A DNA stretch of 64,000 nucleotides, from contig JAQFVV010006273.1 of assembly GCA_028023455.1 (NCBI GenBank), positions 2,232,001 through 2,296,000 on the forward strand, given 5' to 3'. Below are positions 1-13,438 of the stretch, in pieces. The position numbers were made by a program, and so were the translations under genes. Source of the stretch: Epiperipatus broadwayi (taxonomy: Eukaryota > Onychophora > Udeonychophora > Euonychophora > Peripatidae). Below the pieces are notes generated by a model that made no database searches, was not told the origin of the DNA, and was given only the letters and a program-made list of their open reading frames with translations. Within the stretch, counting starts at the first letter, position 1; each line of letters begins with the position of its first letter.

Positions 1-410
1 TTAAGTTTAAGTAATTTTAAAATATCCGTTCACTTTGTTTTAAATTTTAAAGACATATACCATTTACAACTTTCTTAAACACTTTATCAATACTATTTAA
101 TCAATATAAAATTTGTCAAGTGTTTGGTTTTGAAAAGACAAGAAGCTGATACAAAGTTTATAATTCTGTCCAAGTAATAATTTGAATCCTAGACCAAAGC
201 TTTTTGTTATTATTTTTGTTTAATGATACTTGACAATGACACCTCATCACACACACGCATATATATATATATGACAATTTCTGTGATAAATACTGTGTAA
301 GACACTGAAAAAAACACTCAAATAACTGGTTTACCAAGTAAATGAAATACTCTCAATTCATAGTACAAAACAAAATTTTTTTAGAGAAAAAAACACCTCA
401 TTTTCTTTAA

Positions 411-571
411 TAGAGGCTTATCTGAAGCACTTTGGAAAGAAAAGATGAATATTTTTAAAATCAATATATTACTTTTAAAGCTATATTTTAAATTGATTTA
501 TTTTTAAAATTAATATAATAGATTTAAAAATATTCATGTTTTCTTTCCAAAGTGCTTCAGATAAGCCTCTA
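411..571. repeat. Foldback (MITE-like) hairpin repeat
   Basis: Two inverted arms of about 49 bases pair almost perfectly. The left begins tagaggcttatctgaagcac and the right ends gtgcttcagataagcctcta, around an AT-rich centre. No coding capacity. The structure suggests a small non-autonomous DNA transposon or foldback element, but no clear target duplication was identified. Confidence 0.75.
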
Positions 572-2309
572 TAAAAGCAAATGAGATAAAGAAAAAAGTC
601 AAGTCCATTCTTTTTTCTATAAAAGTTTTGTATTGTGATTTGGACTGAATGTTTCATTTATTTGGTAAAACAGTGGTTTGAGTGTTGTTCTTAATGTATC
701 ATAACTCTTTAATTACATATAATCTCTGCATTTGGTAAATAGAATTGAATATTAACATAGTTTCTAATAATTTGTAATATTAACATGTAGTAAATTGAAA
801 AATTCGACAAACATTAATATGTGAAAAAAAAAATAGATGTAAAAGTGAATAAAGAAACATCTTCATACTCTCAAACTAAGACACTTCAGATTGGCATATA
901 TAATTAGAATTTAGGTTTAAAGATAAGATGGCCACTCTTATCTTTTCAAAAGTCTCTATATTATGTTTAAATTTGAGAGTATTCTCAGTATCAATCATGA
1001 CATCATTGAGCTATTATAAGATCAGTACAGTGCATATATTAACACTTCTGATGATGCTTACGAGACCTTTCATCGACGATTGACGTCACTCTAATTCCGT
1101 TATTTTTAATGCTAGGATAGCCATTTTATAGTCATTCATTAGGTTTTTAAAAATTCTGTAAGATGCTGCCACCTTCTAAATTATTTTACAAGTAAAAAAT
1201 CAATAAAACTGTCCGTCAACCTAAACAAATAAGGAAGCTTGTCAGTTATTGGCTCTCAGCCGTCAAAGACATTTTGATTGGTGGCAAGGACAAAGAAACC
1301 ACCTAATCAAAGAAGAACGCTAAGATTTTCAATTCAAAATTGATAAATAAATGTTTTTAGACAATTATAAAGTATTTCTTGAGAAATTATGAATATATAA
1401 GTAAAATAATGCTAAAACCAAAATTATTTTAAAAAAATATTTAAGATTTTAGTAAAAATATTTAGCATTTTAGCAAAAAAAATATTTACCTTTTCGTAAC
1501 GTAAAACTGAAAAAAAAAACATTTACGTCAGCAAACTCTTTTTATTCGTTATTAAGTTTAGCTTTTAATTTTGCAGCTATGAAATATTTCTATAATAAAC
1601 AAATAGAAATTTATTTTTGAAAGAACTTTCGTTCACTTTCATAACCTGAAAAATTATTAATATACTTTTTACAAACGAATCTAAAGTGAATATGATATTA
1701 AAAGGTTGAATATATTTTGACAATTGACTTTGTCTTGGCCAATTAAAAGTCTTGATTTTTAACTCACTCGGGCTAATAATATAATTAGTGGTTAAAAGGT
1801 TAAAGGTGGAAACCCTTTCTGTTAATTACATACACATGTAAATACTTGAAAATAGTCAACACTTAAACAATACCAAAATCAATCAATGCCATTCAACGAT
1901 TTCAATATATATATATTGTGAAGGATCAACAAATCCATCTTTATTTTATCAAAGTGTCATTCTTGATTTTTTAAAAAAATCTCTTTGGTTTCATTTTATA
2001 TATTGAGTGTTATTATTGTTTATTGCTGTTATTCATAGTTATTGTTATTAGGATTTATTATTTTGTTTATTTATTGCTGGTACATGGCTTTAATTTTTTT
2101 TGATGGTGAGATTTTAAAGGGTGATAATGAAATGTTCAAATTAGTGTGTATGTGTATACCAGTATTATAAATAAAAGCATATAAATTGCTAATTATAATA
2201 AAAGATTATTTTATTTTTGATGATTATTTAAACATGCAATATTGTTATTTATAGTTTATGTATATATTTTGCAAATTGTCGAATAAATTTTCAATGTAAT
2301 ATTATATAT
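572..2309. other. AT-rich intergenic or intronic DNA
   Basis: No coding region was supported. A less AT-rich patch at about 1,040-1,290 contains one TGACGTCA CRE-like octamer near 1,081 and ATTGG/CCAAT-like words, but no recognisable exon follows on either strand. A fragment at 1,855-1,930 shares gtcaacactta-acaat with sequences at 9,345 and 48,170, so a dispersed repeat is present. Confidence 0.4.
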
Positions 2310-3110
2310 ATATGTAATATAAATAAAATGTCCGTTAATTAAAACAAAATTGTAATTGTAATTAAAATAATAAATTTAATGGTTTACAAATTAATTATAA
2401 ATAATCCTTAAATCTGCAGAAGTACTTTCAGTTAATTTCTTAAACCTGCCTCAACTGCCATTAAATTAAAAAAAACAAACAAAGCGGAAACAAACATCAT
2501 CAATTCAAATCCCATGAATCTCGTATTTTAATGTTAGCCAGCTTGTTGATTTATTAAATGCATTTTATTCCTGTTTATAAAAATTGCCTCTTTAATTTTT
2601 ATTTTATTATGGTTTCTCTCTTCATGAAGAATTTTCACATTTTCAAAATCAAATTTAAATTTATATTTACATGTTTTTTCATGATCAAAGAAAAGTGAAG
2701 GAAACATTAAATGACCATTATTTTTATTTTTTACATGCTTGTATAACAATTCATGCTCCCTCAATCTTTTCTCAATATTGCATCTAGATTCACCTATATA
2801 TGATAGCATACAATCACAAAAAATTTGATATATGACATTACTTTTCTGCTTGACAGGTATGACATCCTTAGAATTATTGACTAATTTATTAATATTGTTT
2901 GGAACGTAGAATAAAATATTAAACACATTCTTATATATATATCCTTAAAAAATTTCACTTGTGGATTTGAAAATAAATGAAATAGATATCCATTGTTTAC
3001 TATTAATCTTCATTTCCTTTAAATCATTATAACTTTTTTTATATTGACATAAAATTAGCATTATTTTACTTCGAATGCTTTAAAAGATATCAACAATTGT
3101 TGTTATAAGA
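2310..3110 (-). pseudogene. Penelope-like element 3' fragment (RT C-terminus, GIY-YIG)
   Basis: This is a 5'-truncated Penelope-like retroelement. The minus-strand ORF at 2,926-2,534 (130 codons) carries a GIY-YIG endonuclease module: NVIYQIFCDC, then SYIGESRCNIEKRLREHE, then a long FFDHEKTC...INRNK tail that matches the decayed copy at 45.7-45.9 kb. Upstream, to about 3,110, the same strand continues as a WISIS-F segment similar to the RT-GIY-YIG linker of the copies at 48-50 kb. It is interrupted by at least one stop before the ORF. Downstream (2,400-2,460) lies the conserved terminal motif, and the element runs into a TA tract at 2,306-2,318. PLE GIY-YIG nucleases nick the target for primed reverse transcription. 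This copy lacks the RT core and is dead. Confidence 0.85.
2405..2460 (-). other. PLE terminal structured motif (copy 1)
   Basis: On the minus strand a weak hairpin is followed by GAAAGTACTTCTG. The same GAAAG(T/C)(A/G)CT(T/C)CT core recurs next to every PLE in this window (25.6, 45.26, 46.0, 48.39, 50.47 kb). PLEs are known to carry hammerhead ribozymes near their termini, but the canonical CTGATGA box is not intact here, so ribozyme identity is only a hypothesis. Confidence 0.5.
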
Positions 3111-3920
3111 AATCTTCAATTGCATGTGGAAAAAAAAACAGCAAGAAAAGAGATCACCATTAAAAAAATAGAAGCAGAAGTCAATTGTACTTTATATATT
3201 CATTATCTTCATTCTTCAGATTAATTAAATAAACTACTAGATTGAAACTCATTAGCAATGGAGGGGTAAATAGAATATATTGCAGTCAAGAATGACTGCA
3301 TCTTGTTTTCCTTTATTCTGGCTAGACAATTGCTGAACATATATATTTACATTGCATTTGGAGCTTTATATTTAAGATAGCTATCGAAAAATCTACAATT
3401 ATAAACTTAATAACCATTGGGAAACAAATGGAATTAATCAGTCAGTATTATAAATTCAATATTTAAATTCTAAGGAAGGAAATCTTGAAAAATTAAATAC
3501 TCATGCATTGGAACTGATAAGTCATCATTAACATAATATTTTCTTCTAAATTCAGCTTATAACAGAATGCATTAAAATGTTAAGAACAAATAAAAAAGAA
3601 AACAACATAACAAGTTGGACTTTTAAAGGGTAATGAACAATTTAATTAATTTAAAGTATATCTATATATATATTTTTTAAGATTGATTTTTTTTAAAAAA
3701 TGAAACTTTAATCATAAATATAACTTTGTTATATTTAACTTGTCTTGCTCAACAAATATTATATAAATATCACAAAATCAATATTAAGTATTTGAAATTT
3801 GAAAACAAAGAATGTAAATTTAAATTGCATATGGGCTATTATTATTAATTTCCATAATAAATTAGATTTGTCTTTACAAATTTTACTATCAAAATTTTTA
3901 TTATTTATATATATCTTAAT
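3111..3920. other. AT-rich DNA, no gene seen
   Basis: No ORF, splice-bounded exon or RNA gene could be supported. The stretch is AT-rich with short homopolymer runs. Confidence 0.4.
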
Positions 3921-4554
3921 TCTTTTGATACTTTTTTTATTACTATTCGATTATTAGATGTGCTCATAGGGATCATGAATCAAACTGAGTTATTAAAAGG
4001 TTATTTAAAGTCACGAATAAGTATTCCTGTACTTGTCAGTTAGAAATCATTATTTTTTTTGTGTATATATATATATATAATTTTATTAAACTTACAAATA
4101 AAAGATCATGTGAAATAAGTCACATATTGATATTGTATTAAGTGTTAGATTAGCACTAGTTGGCTGAGTTGCCAAAGAGATATTCTATTTATAGGCTTAA
4201 GTAAGCCTCAATATAGATAATAAATCCGAGTATCTTTTGATATTTTTTTTATTACTATTCGATTATTAGATGTGCTCATAGGGATCATGAATCAAACTGA
4301 GTTATTAAAAGGTTATTTAAAGTCATGAATAAGTATTCCTGTACTTGTCAGTTAGAAATCATCATTATATTTTTTTTGTGTATATATATATATATATATA
4401 ATTTTATTAAACTTAAAAATAAAAGATCATGTGAAATAAGTCACATATTGATATTGTATTAAGTGTTAGATTAGCACTAGTTGGATGAGTTGCCAAAGAG
4501 ATATTCTATTTATAGGCTTAAGTAAGCCTCAATATAGATAATAAATCCGAGTAT
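3921..4554. repeat. Tandem duplication, two units of about 312-322 bp
   Basis: The block starting tcttttgata at 3,921 is repeated from 4,233 with very few substitutions. The length difference is mostly in an internal (TA)n tract. The second copy ends near 4,554 at aaatccgagta. The high identity implies a recent segmental tandem duplication. No coding content. Confidence 0.9.
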
Positions 4555-7500
4555 TTGATGCTTGTGGTAGTAAGTATGATTCAATATAGATAAAGTAGGT
4601 AAACCCTTATAGTGTAGTCAAATGAACTCTTGATGATTTCTTTTGATATAATTTTCAATCGATTAACTTAGCTTTGAGAGCATATCTATAATCTAATTTA
4701 TTAATTCTACAATATTTCACCAGTCAATTATTTATTTATCTATTTTAATTTTAATTTTATATAATAACTCCTGTGCAAGACATAGACACCAATACATATA
4801 TTTATTGTACACAATATATCTTTATTTATTTGACTTATATTTATGGCATATATATATATTTTATTTGATTTTTTTTTTTATAAAAAAGTTGAATATTTGG
4901 AAAACATAAATATTAGTTTGTATTTATACCAATTTATATTTATTGTGGACAAATATGTTTTTTCTCATTTAATTGATACTTATTGCAAGTATATATATAT
5001 ATTTTTTTTCTTTTCCGTTTTTGTATTTGGTCTATATTTTAAAAAAAAAGAATATTTGAAACACAGATACTATAAAAAAATCAAACCCCATGTTTTAGTT
5101 ATTATTTAATTTTGAAGTCATTTATATGAGCCAATGTTAATTGAGATATTTAGATATACCTAATTTTATTTATTTAATATATGTGTTGGATTCAGTAAAA
5201 TTCCCTATGTCTCTAATGCATATATTTTATTAGTTAGTCAAATTAACCCTGATAATAAATTATAATGATAGGTCTTATTGTTGCTCTGTATGATTTTGAT
5301 TTATTTTATGTATAGCTAGTTGGAAAGTCCGAAGGAAATGCAAAGCACTTGAAAATTAAGTATATCAAAAGTTTATTTTTAATTTTCTTATGCAAGTTTT
5401 ACAAAAGTCAATTTATTGATTTATATTTAAAGATGTGTTAGACTGCCCAATGTTATTTTATATTAAGTTATTTACTTTATTAATGTATGAATTTTTAGAC
5501 AATTCAATTATTAACAAAATATCATAAAGAAATATGTAGAAATTCCCACCAGACTCCATCAAGTTATTCAATCCTATCACTTTAACTATAGATTTTATGT
5601 ATATAAACTATATGGATCACAGTTTCTGATTCCTCACAATCACATAAACCAGTGACTATTAAATTCCAAAGATGAATGTAATGACTATGAGTTGTCTTAA
5701 ATTTGTTGATGTGATATCAGTTGTTTATAATAGGATCAAACCCACTTGGTTTTAATGTTAGATCTGGAAAATAAATTTGTTTGGAACCTATTAAGAATCC
5801 TACTTTTTACACCATCATTTGTGATTATAGATTGTTGTTCCCAGCCAGAAAGAACAACTTGATTTGAGATAAATTTTTACTGATGCAACTATATATTAAG
5901 TTATCTGCAAGTCCAATTTATTTACTTTTTATACATATTTTCATGAGACAATTTCTATTCTAATATTTGGTGAAGGAATATTTAATGGAAAATCCAGAAG
6001 TTTATTGTGAAAACATTAATTTCCAAACAATAACACATCTACCAACAAAATGTGCTATTGCTGAAAAACTGTCTGTAAAACACTTGCATGTCAATCTCAA
6101 ATAGTGATAGCACTTCTAAGAAGGATATTTTAAAAATTAATTTTGATATAATCTTAGATAAATGAAGAAAATAAGTTAGAATACAATTCAAAATTACTTG
6201 TAAATAGTTTGATGTAGAATAATGTATTTGTCTATTGTTGCAAAAGATTATATTTGGATTAAGATAAGTTTTACTGCTATTTAGAATAAAAATTGAATCT
6301 ACTGTTGTTTTTGAATTATTAATAAAACCCCAGTCCTTCAAAAAGATTTCCAGTCTTTTATATCCTTATTGAAACACTTTTCTATTTCAGGAAAGAATAT
6401 TTTTTTGATAATTCAAAACAGTATCACTAGCATTAATAAATTTCTGCATTGCTGATTAATATATTAAATAATGATAGAACTAAATTCTATAGTAGATAGA
6501 TATATAAAATTTGTATCTTCTATGATTATTATTTAGTGTCACTTGAATTTATTTTCTGGAGATCTTTATTAAGCAAATTAATGGTTTTACCACATTTAAA
6601 ATTTTTACAAATTTTTAAAAAAATTCCAAACAGATTGATAAGACAAAAATAAGTAAAGATTGCATCAATTTTTAATTTATTTTAAAGGCCTTTTTAAATC
6701 TGAGTTGTTAAAGATAAAACTTGTTAGCAGCAATGATTTTTGGTTTAAACTCAGCTTGTTCTAGAGGTATAGTTCTGAATTATTGCAAAATTTCTTGTTA
6801 ATATGATTGATTCTTTTACAAAATTTTCAAAAAATGCATAATAATGACATTGTAAATAAGCATTTGGGTTGGAAAGAATAAGTGGATTAATTTTATTCTT
6901 TCCTAAATACTATATCTTGTGTTGGGAGTGAAAGTATTCATTTATTATTAACACTCGTAAAAAGCGCATGCACAATAGCTTGAAAAGGCTGATCTTTAAT
7001 GTATTACAATAATGACATTGGTATATTTTTTGGAATATTCTTATAATTATATGATTTTAAGTCTCAGATACAATTTTACTTTTACAACAAATAATTGGTA
7101 TAGTTTTTGCATGAATAATGTTATTGTATAGTTTTACCTACTCTGCTTTGGCTTTAGGTTCTAATTTTTTGGAAGCCCAGAAAGTATGTTATCTATTTCT
7201 GGGACCTTTCCTGATCTAAAACAATCAAGAAAAAATTTAAGTTTACCAATTTATATTGCTTTTATTAGTTTGATGTTAGAAAAACATTGCAAAAAAAAGC
7301 TTGCAGTTCCATTCAGGTGATGCTTCACCTCATCCTATTAATTTTAGGGCAATTGTTTGGAAGCCATGAACTTTTAAGTACCTAAGTAATAGAGTAAGCA
7401 CAATATTTGTATTCAATTACTAAAACTGAATTTTGTTTGTTTTAATTAGCTTAAAATTTACCCAGAAATTTATTATCTCTAAGTCAGCCACTCCACCATT

Positions 7501-7778
7501 GTGCTAGAACATAAGACAGTTTTAGTTTATTTTTTTAAATAAATAAATAATTACATGTTGAATTGCAAGTGTCAAATTAACTCAAACCACATCTTTGATA
7601 CCATCCATTTAGATAAATATAGTAATGATTATTATTAATCATTTACTAAACTAGAGATTGTCTGTAGCACAGATATAAACTTTAAACTCAATTAAAGATT
7701 AATATATCTGATTTTTTAAAATTAAACACACAAATACATAGAGTTATGCATATTTCTTTTTCCCATGTGTAATATCTT
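4555..7778. other. AT-rich DNA with spurious ORFs only
   Basis: The longest open frames (4,843-5,109 plus and 6,039-6,341 minus) are made of low-complexity Phe/Tyr/Ile/Lys codons expected from AT-rich DNA, with no motif or splice context. Nothing else was supported. Confidence 0.45.
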
Positions 7779-8005
7779 TATAAATATATTAAATAATCCC
7801 AGTATTATTTACATATTCATTTAAATTCATATAACTAAAGATGCAATAAAAGACAAATGATCCCAAAATAGTGATCTGGACCAACTGGTGAGAACTGGTT
7901 CAGCAATGAAATGCATCATGGGAAACATTTCTTTTTTATTGTATCTTTATCTATATGAAGTTAAATGAATATATAATAATATTGAGATTATTTAATATAT
8001 TTATA
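7779..8005. repeat. Foldback repeat, about 227 bp
   Basis: The arms (left from tataaatatattaaataat, right ending attatttaatatatttata) are inverted complements over roughly 85-90 bases with a few mismatches. They surround a less AT-rich centre (gatctggaccaactggtgag). The repeat lies just downstream of the exon at 8,046-8,120, inside an apparent intron. Confidence 0.75.
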
Positions 8006-8045
8006 AATAAATAAATAAATTAATTAACAAAAAAAAAAAACATAC

Positions 8046-8120
8046 CTGTCTTCTGTAAGGGAAATCACTGACTGTAAATTACTTTTATATTTTTTTGATC
8101 TCTTTGAACGTTTTACAGAG
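8046..8120 (-). CDS. Host gene exon (75 nt), downstream of the 8.2-8.3 kb exon
   Basis: On the minus strand a good acceptor (attattttgcag) precedes 75 nt that are open in one frame. A consensus donor (gtatgt followed by a T-run) follows. Joined to the exon at 8,199-8,331 the frame stays open across the junction (split codon TG|C) and reads CSVKRSKRSKKYKSNLQSV then ISLTED. It is basic, Ser/Lys-rich and hydrophilic, with no known domain. The exon length is a multiple of three and both boundaries are in phase 2. The protein is not recognised. The next exon downstream was not found with confidence. Transcript data would settle it. Confidence 0.6.
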
Positions 8121-8198
8121 CTGCAAAATAATTTTAATAGAAATCAAAAATTTTGGAATATATAAATAAGTACAGTATATAAAAATCACTTTTCTTAC

Positions 8199-8331
8199 CA
8201 GATTTGTGGGTGATTTGGAGAAACAGAATAAATAGAATCAATTTCATGTTCAGTAAGTTTTCTAAATGTGCCAAAGGTATACTCATGATTCATTCTTTTA
8301 TCTTTGTAGTGCAGTCTTTGTTTTCTTAGAT
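8199..8331 (-). CDS. Host gene exon (about 133 nt), unrecognised protein
   Basis: A consensus donor (G|GTAAGAAA on the minus strand) ends the exon. The acceptor is either tatatctag (exon to 8,331) or ctaag seven bases further in (exon to 8,324). The frame that joins to the next exon reads KQRLHYKDKRMNHEYTFGTF, then RKLTEHEIDSIYSVSPNHPQ, with mixed composition and low Phe/Ile content, unlike the spurious AT-rich frames nearby. Two consecutive exons with matching phase and splice sites are the best evidence for a host gene in the window. Function unknown. It may belong to the same gene as the candidate first exon at 28.2-28.3 kb, which is on the same strand. Confidence 0.6.
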
Positions 8332-8616
8332 CTAGATATATATTGAAAATAAACAATATAATTGCATGCCACAATAGTCTGTTTTTATATGTTTATAGTT
8401 CTATACATAAACATTCAAATTGTTAATATATTAGAAAAACTAAAATTATGGATAATAATTAACAAAAGAGCTATGATTAGGATGAGCTTCACCGAAAGTG
8501 CACTTAGCTTTAGATTATAAAGAAGAAAAAATTACTTCATTACACAAATGAACAAACGAATGTAAATTTGAATTACATTATATATGTACATAAACTGAAT
8601 TTGTGCATGTAATATG

Positions 8617-9033
8617 CCAAATTAAAAATCAGACTTATAAATAAGTTCAAACCTTGATTTAAGCATAGTCAATAATTTGTGGGTTTATTTAAGAAATAAG
8701 CTCTAAACCACAGGTGGATCACCTATGGTTTTAAACACTTATTTATGGGAGAGTGCATGTCAATTTTAGTGCATGTGTGAAGAGTACTTGTTTTGACAAT
8801 ATTACAGATATATATAACTCACTACATTATTAATTATTATATACTAACAAAATTCAGTAACACAGATAGTTAAAAACGAAAAATTTTTCTTTCTGTGTAT
8901 GCCAAATTAAAAATCAGGCTTATAGTAATCTCAAACCCTAATTTAGACACAATCAATAATTGGTTTGTTTAAAAAATAAGCTCTAATCATAGGTGGAACA
9001 TCTATTGTTTTAAAATATTATTGATGAGAGAGT
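8617..9033. repeat. Imperfect direct repeat pair
   Basis: The segment 8,617-8,760 (atgccaaattaaaaatcag ... gagagtg) is repeated at 8,898-9,033 with about 80% identity by eye. Both contain ataagctct-a--ca-aggtgg. This looks like two copies of an unrecognised short interspersed repeat. No ORF. Confidence 0.65.
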
Positions 9034-10082
9034 AACTGTCCATAATATTACATACACGCATATATATATATAATTGGAAGATTTTCGAAGAATTATAAAT
9101 GTAAATATTCAAAGTTTAATAAAAACATTTATGTATTTTTTAAATTAAATTTTTTTAAATATAATGTACTCTGGAAAGCAACCAATTAAAAACTGGCTTG
9201 CAAACTGAAGTCATTTGTTATCGTAGATTATATAATAGTTGGAAGTCACACATTTTTTATTTAATATATATACCTTGTCCAAAAAATTATACAGCAATAG
9301 TAAAACCTTTAAAGGTTTACACACACACACGAATATATATATATATATCATTAAAACCAGTCAACACTTAGACAATCGCAATACAATTTCAAACTGTTGT
9401 CAAGATAACCTCCTTTTAACAATAAAGGTGAAATATATGGCTAAATAATGTGCAATTAGTAGAAGTGACACAGTTTTTCTAAAGTGGTAAATATATTTTA
9501 ACATCTTAATAAATCTCATTGGCTGTTTTACTAGGTTTTTAATAATTTGGATGCAGGTGAAAGTGGATTCATTTTTTATCTGCTAGGTAGTTTCATTTGT
9601 TGTTAGAGGGCATTGTTTTAAAAAAAGTGTATGACTCCGAAAGAAAATGAGTATAAATAAATCTAGAATTTCAAATTATGTATGTAAAAAATAAAAATAT
9701 CAAAGATCCTGAGTTCTGTCAATATCATTATATCACTTTGATTTTGTTGGAAAGCTAAAAAAGTGTAAACTGATTCTTTAAACTTACTGATCTCACATCT
9801 TGTAAAGATGGACAATCAACCAATACTATTAAAATATCCATATACCTTAAATATTAGTCTATAAAAGTTTAATAATTATAAATATGTGACTTTTTTTTGC
9901 ATTAAATAGTGAAGCTATAATTATATGAATAATATATAATAGGTCTGCTTAGCGCTTTCGAGATTCAATGTTGGAATCTCATACTCATAGCTTTGTGAAA
10001 TCAAATCAAATAAATAATTGTTTTAATGAAATCAAATGTTAAAATGATTATTTTTCAATCATTTATATATATATATATATAT
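9034..10082. other. AT-rich DNA with a dispersed repeat fragment
   Basis: The segment 9,345-9,400 (cattaaaaccagtcaacact...aactgttg) is shared with 48,165-48,240 and weakly with 1,855. The segment 9,941-10,010 is less AT-rich and may be a decayed short repeat. No supported gene. Confidence 0.4.
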
Positions 10083-10094
10083 ATCTGAATATTC

Positions 10095-10128
<34 letters not shown>

Positions 10129-10140
10129 GAATATTCAGAT
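10083..10140. repeat. Palindrome of two terminus-like sequences across a TA tract
   Basis: ATCTGAATATTCACA, then (TA)n, then TGTGAATATTCAGAT form a perfect palindrome. Each side looks like a retroelement terminus (CA or TG) abutting TA repeats, the junction type seen for the bounded LTR elements in this window. Confidence 0.7.
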
Positions 10141-11060
10141 TAATGATCAAGGTATTTAAAATAAATAAATAAAGAAGTTTGTTGATCTTGTTTGATTTTT
10201 CTTGTGCTTGATAGATAGATAATGGAAGATCTTGGAAATATAGATTTAAATTGATCACCATGGCAACCTAAAGCTTTTAAATAGAATTGTTTACTGTTGA
10301 TTCTAGCTTTAAAATAATATATTCACTATAATCAAACTCAGGAAAAACATATAGGTAAATAAATAAATTTTGAAAACAATTTAGTATGATCTAAAAGTTT
10401 CCTTAAATAGGATCGATATTATTTTACATATTTTATGTATATTAATGCAGTCACCATAGTAACATTATTACATATAATTCAATGTTTTTGTGTTATGTAT
10501 ATTTGTTTATAAATTAATTTAAAAAAATATTATTATTAAAAAAATATATATGTGTAAATTATTTGTGTTTATAAAGTGAATAAAGGTTGTTATATTAATT
10601 TTGTATTTTGATGTACAAATAATAGGAAAAATCTAATCGAATTTGGATTTAATTTTCATGTATCTTTTTCTCCAAACTTACATTACAAACCACACGAAAA
10701 CTACTGTAAAGAAATTGTTTGGCATTGAGGTTTATTTGAGTAGTATTCAGTGGTTGTTATGATACCATAACATCAGAAAGAGAACCTATAAAAAAGCCAC
10801 AAAAGACTAGAAGAGTAAGCTATCATCTTTTTGTGATTGCCACGAACAGACTATTTTCTATGTTCTTATAAATAAAAGTTTTTTAATATTTTTTTTAATT
10901 GTTAAACCATAAAACATGAAAAAATAAACTTCAATTATCTGCCTGTTCAATCATTTGAAGGGCAGTTGTAAAGGATTTCCAAAGGGTTACAGCAAAATGT
11001 AAAAAAAAAAAAAAAAAAAAAGGAAACCTATAAAAAAAAAAAAATGCTTTATATAAAATC
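10141..11060 (+). repeat. Dispersed repeat, about 900 bp (copy 1)
   Basis: Shared with 25,745-26,640 in direct orientation. Common words include aaagaagtttgttgatcttg, ccatggcaac, ttgtttactg and a final gcaaaatgtaaaa. This copy ends in two A-runs (about 11,000-11,043). Both copies start just after a TA tract. Diverged by perhaps 25-30%. Possibly the U3 of an LTR family. Confidence 0.7.
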
Positions 11061-13350
11061 GGCTATTTTAGTTTTAAAAGCAAAGATATTTCTGGTTTAA
11101 AGTTTGGCATATAACCACCATTGGATTTGGATAAATATCATGTCACAAGCTAGGAAATACCCAGGATCAACTGGATTAATTCGCATCATAAAAAGGCTAA
11201 TTAAATTGCACTCTCCTCTCTGGAAAGAAAAAGGACCGTTAGTGAAGCATTATAAAGTTTGACTTATCTTATTTCTGAGAAATAAGCTTCTCTTTGTGTC
11301 ATTCATAAAAACTGAGGATAAGTCAATGGACAAATAAATAGTGAAAATGGACAGACTCTTATATATATGGTATGATTTTTTTAAATATATAAAATGTGTG
11401 CATATTAATTTTTTTTACATATATTTGAAAAGGATGATTTGTATTTTATTTAAATTATCTTTAAGAGTAATAGAATTTATTGAATAAAAATGATTGGAGA
11501 GATTCCTTATTAATTATTTGAACTTTTTGTCTAAATGTATATATATATATTAACACAATTCGATGTTGTTTTTTTTTTTTTTTAGTATATGATTTGATAG
11601 TTGCATGTATAAAATTTAGTTTAAAACATCGAACAGACAAGAGATTCAAATGTATCATATTATTTCATATTCATGTATCGGTTATTATTTTGATCAACAA
11701 ATAGGCTTCGATCTCATCCTATTTCATATCTTTGGTATCTGTTATATATAAATTTTTTAGTAAGATATCCAAAAGTCTATCCATTCATTCATTCATTTTT
11801 TTTATGTCGTTATTGTTTTCGCAGCACATTTTAGAGATACACATAGTAATTTTATCATTTTTATTTATTCAATCAATCTGAAATATAAATTAATTTCCGA
11901 TGTATTTTGTTATTAATCTTGCCAATTTTCTTTTATGTAATCAAATAAATTGAGTAATTCAAATGACAAGTCTCCCTTAATTTTTTTTTTATCATTTGGA
12001 TTGCATAAGATGACGTAGCTATTTAAATGACAAGGTTCAAACTCAGCTTGGTAAGTGAGCTAGAATACAAGATATGGTATGTTTTGCATATTAGCATTTT
12101 ATTTTATTCCCATATGAATTTTATATTTATATTTGCATTCGAATATTATATATATTATCATTTATCTTAGTTAATATTACAAAGTCAATCATTTCTATGT
12201 TTGTCTGATTCCGTCATAAAAATCTAAATAGATCGTGCTTTATCGTTGGTTCGTCTTAGATATTTTTTTTTAAACTTCTCTAGAATAAAGAGTACAAACT
12301 TTGTTGAATAGTTTACTTGAATGTTATCTTTAAATTGGGATAAATCTAAATTATAATCATATATTTTAATTATTGCCAACCAATTTTATATTCATTTATT
12401 TGAAGGTTTAAATAGATGATATTTATTATTATAGGTCGAGGGACATCCAATGGAAACTTAACATATCTTTTATATAATATGATTGGACATTATAAAGATA
12501 GAAAATAGCTAATAAGTTTTCATGGAGTATTCTATTTTAACATATAAACGAAGCAATAATTAAGTATCACTTTATTGGAAGATATGAATAAATTATTTAT
12601 ATATTACTTTATAGCTTCTAAGTAAACTAGGCATAGATTAATTTGTTTAAACATTTAAGTGAGTGCATAAGTTTTCAAAGTGTCTTATAAAATGATATTA
12701 AAACTAGTTGATGTCAATAGAAAATTATTAATTAAAGATTGAAGTAGAAAGAATTGTGTATCGCTTATTGACACGAGTGTTTATACGTTCTATTTAGTGT
12801 TTATTAAACTAGATATATATTTGAGTCAAGTATTATTTTGTTTTGATATTTAAATAGTGTCTATATTTTAAAAATGTTTTGTAAAATACAATTATAGGTA
12901 TTTAGAAGCTTATCCGTTAAGATAAAATGCAGCATCATTAAATAATGAAGTAGATTTAAATTACTACAATAATAATAGGTTAATAAAATATATATTGGAA
13001 TCTGTTTTGGTTATTGATTGGATTTGATTTTCATTAGATTGATAATCAAGTAGCTAACCTAATCATATATTATTGTCTAGGGCAATAGTAGACGGTTTCA
13101 CTGCTCATTGCAGTTTATGTTGTAATTGTGATGGATTTGTTGATGTCTAGAGCAGATAATCTCATTATTCTTTCGTTTCCATATATAGCTTAAACAAATT
13201 AGACTTTAAGAGAGATTATTTGTGCTTTGTGATAGTTTATTACATAATAATAGACCCGATTGAGCTTGACTAGATTAATTTAAATTAGATTTTAGATTTT
13301 TTATCAGATCAGATTGATCATCCTAACCATCACCAGCAATCATCAATTCC
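11061..13350. other. AT-rich DNA, no gene seen
   Basis: No ORF, exon or RNA gene was supported. It may be the R/U5 portion of candidate element A. Short tRNA-like words (caaggttcaaactcagc near 12,030) could be an old SINE. Confidence 0.35.
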
Positions 13351-13438
13351 ATCAGTTACAAAATGGCACCAATGTTTGGGGCCTTCTTTCTTCAATTTAA
13401 ATGGAATACAGCAAGCATTGATTTAAATTCAATCAGTT

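Noticed and set aside
4843-5109. 88-codon plus-strand ORF rich in Phe, Tyr, Ile and Lys
   Set aside because: The composition is what AT-rich DNA gives by chance; no domain, splice context or repeat conservation.
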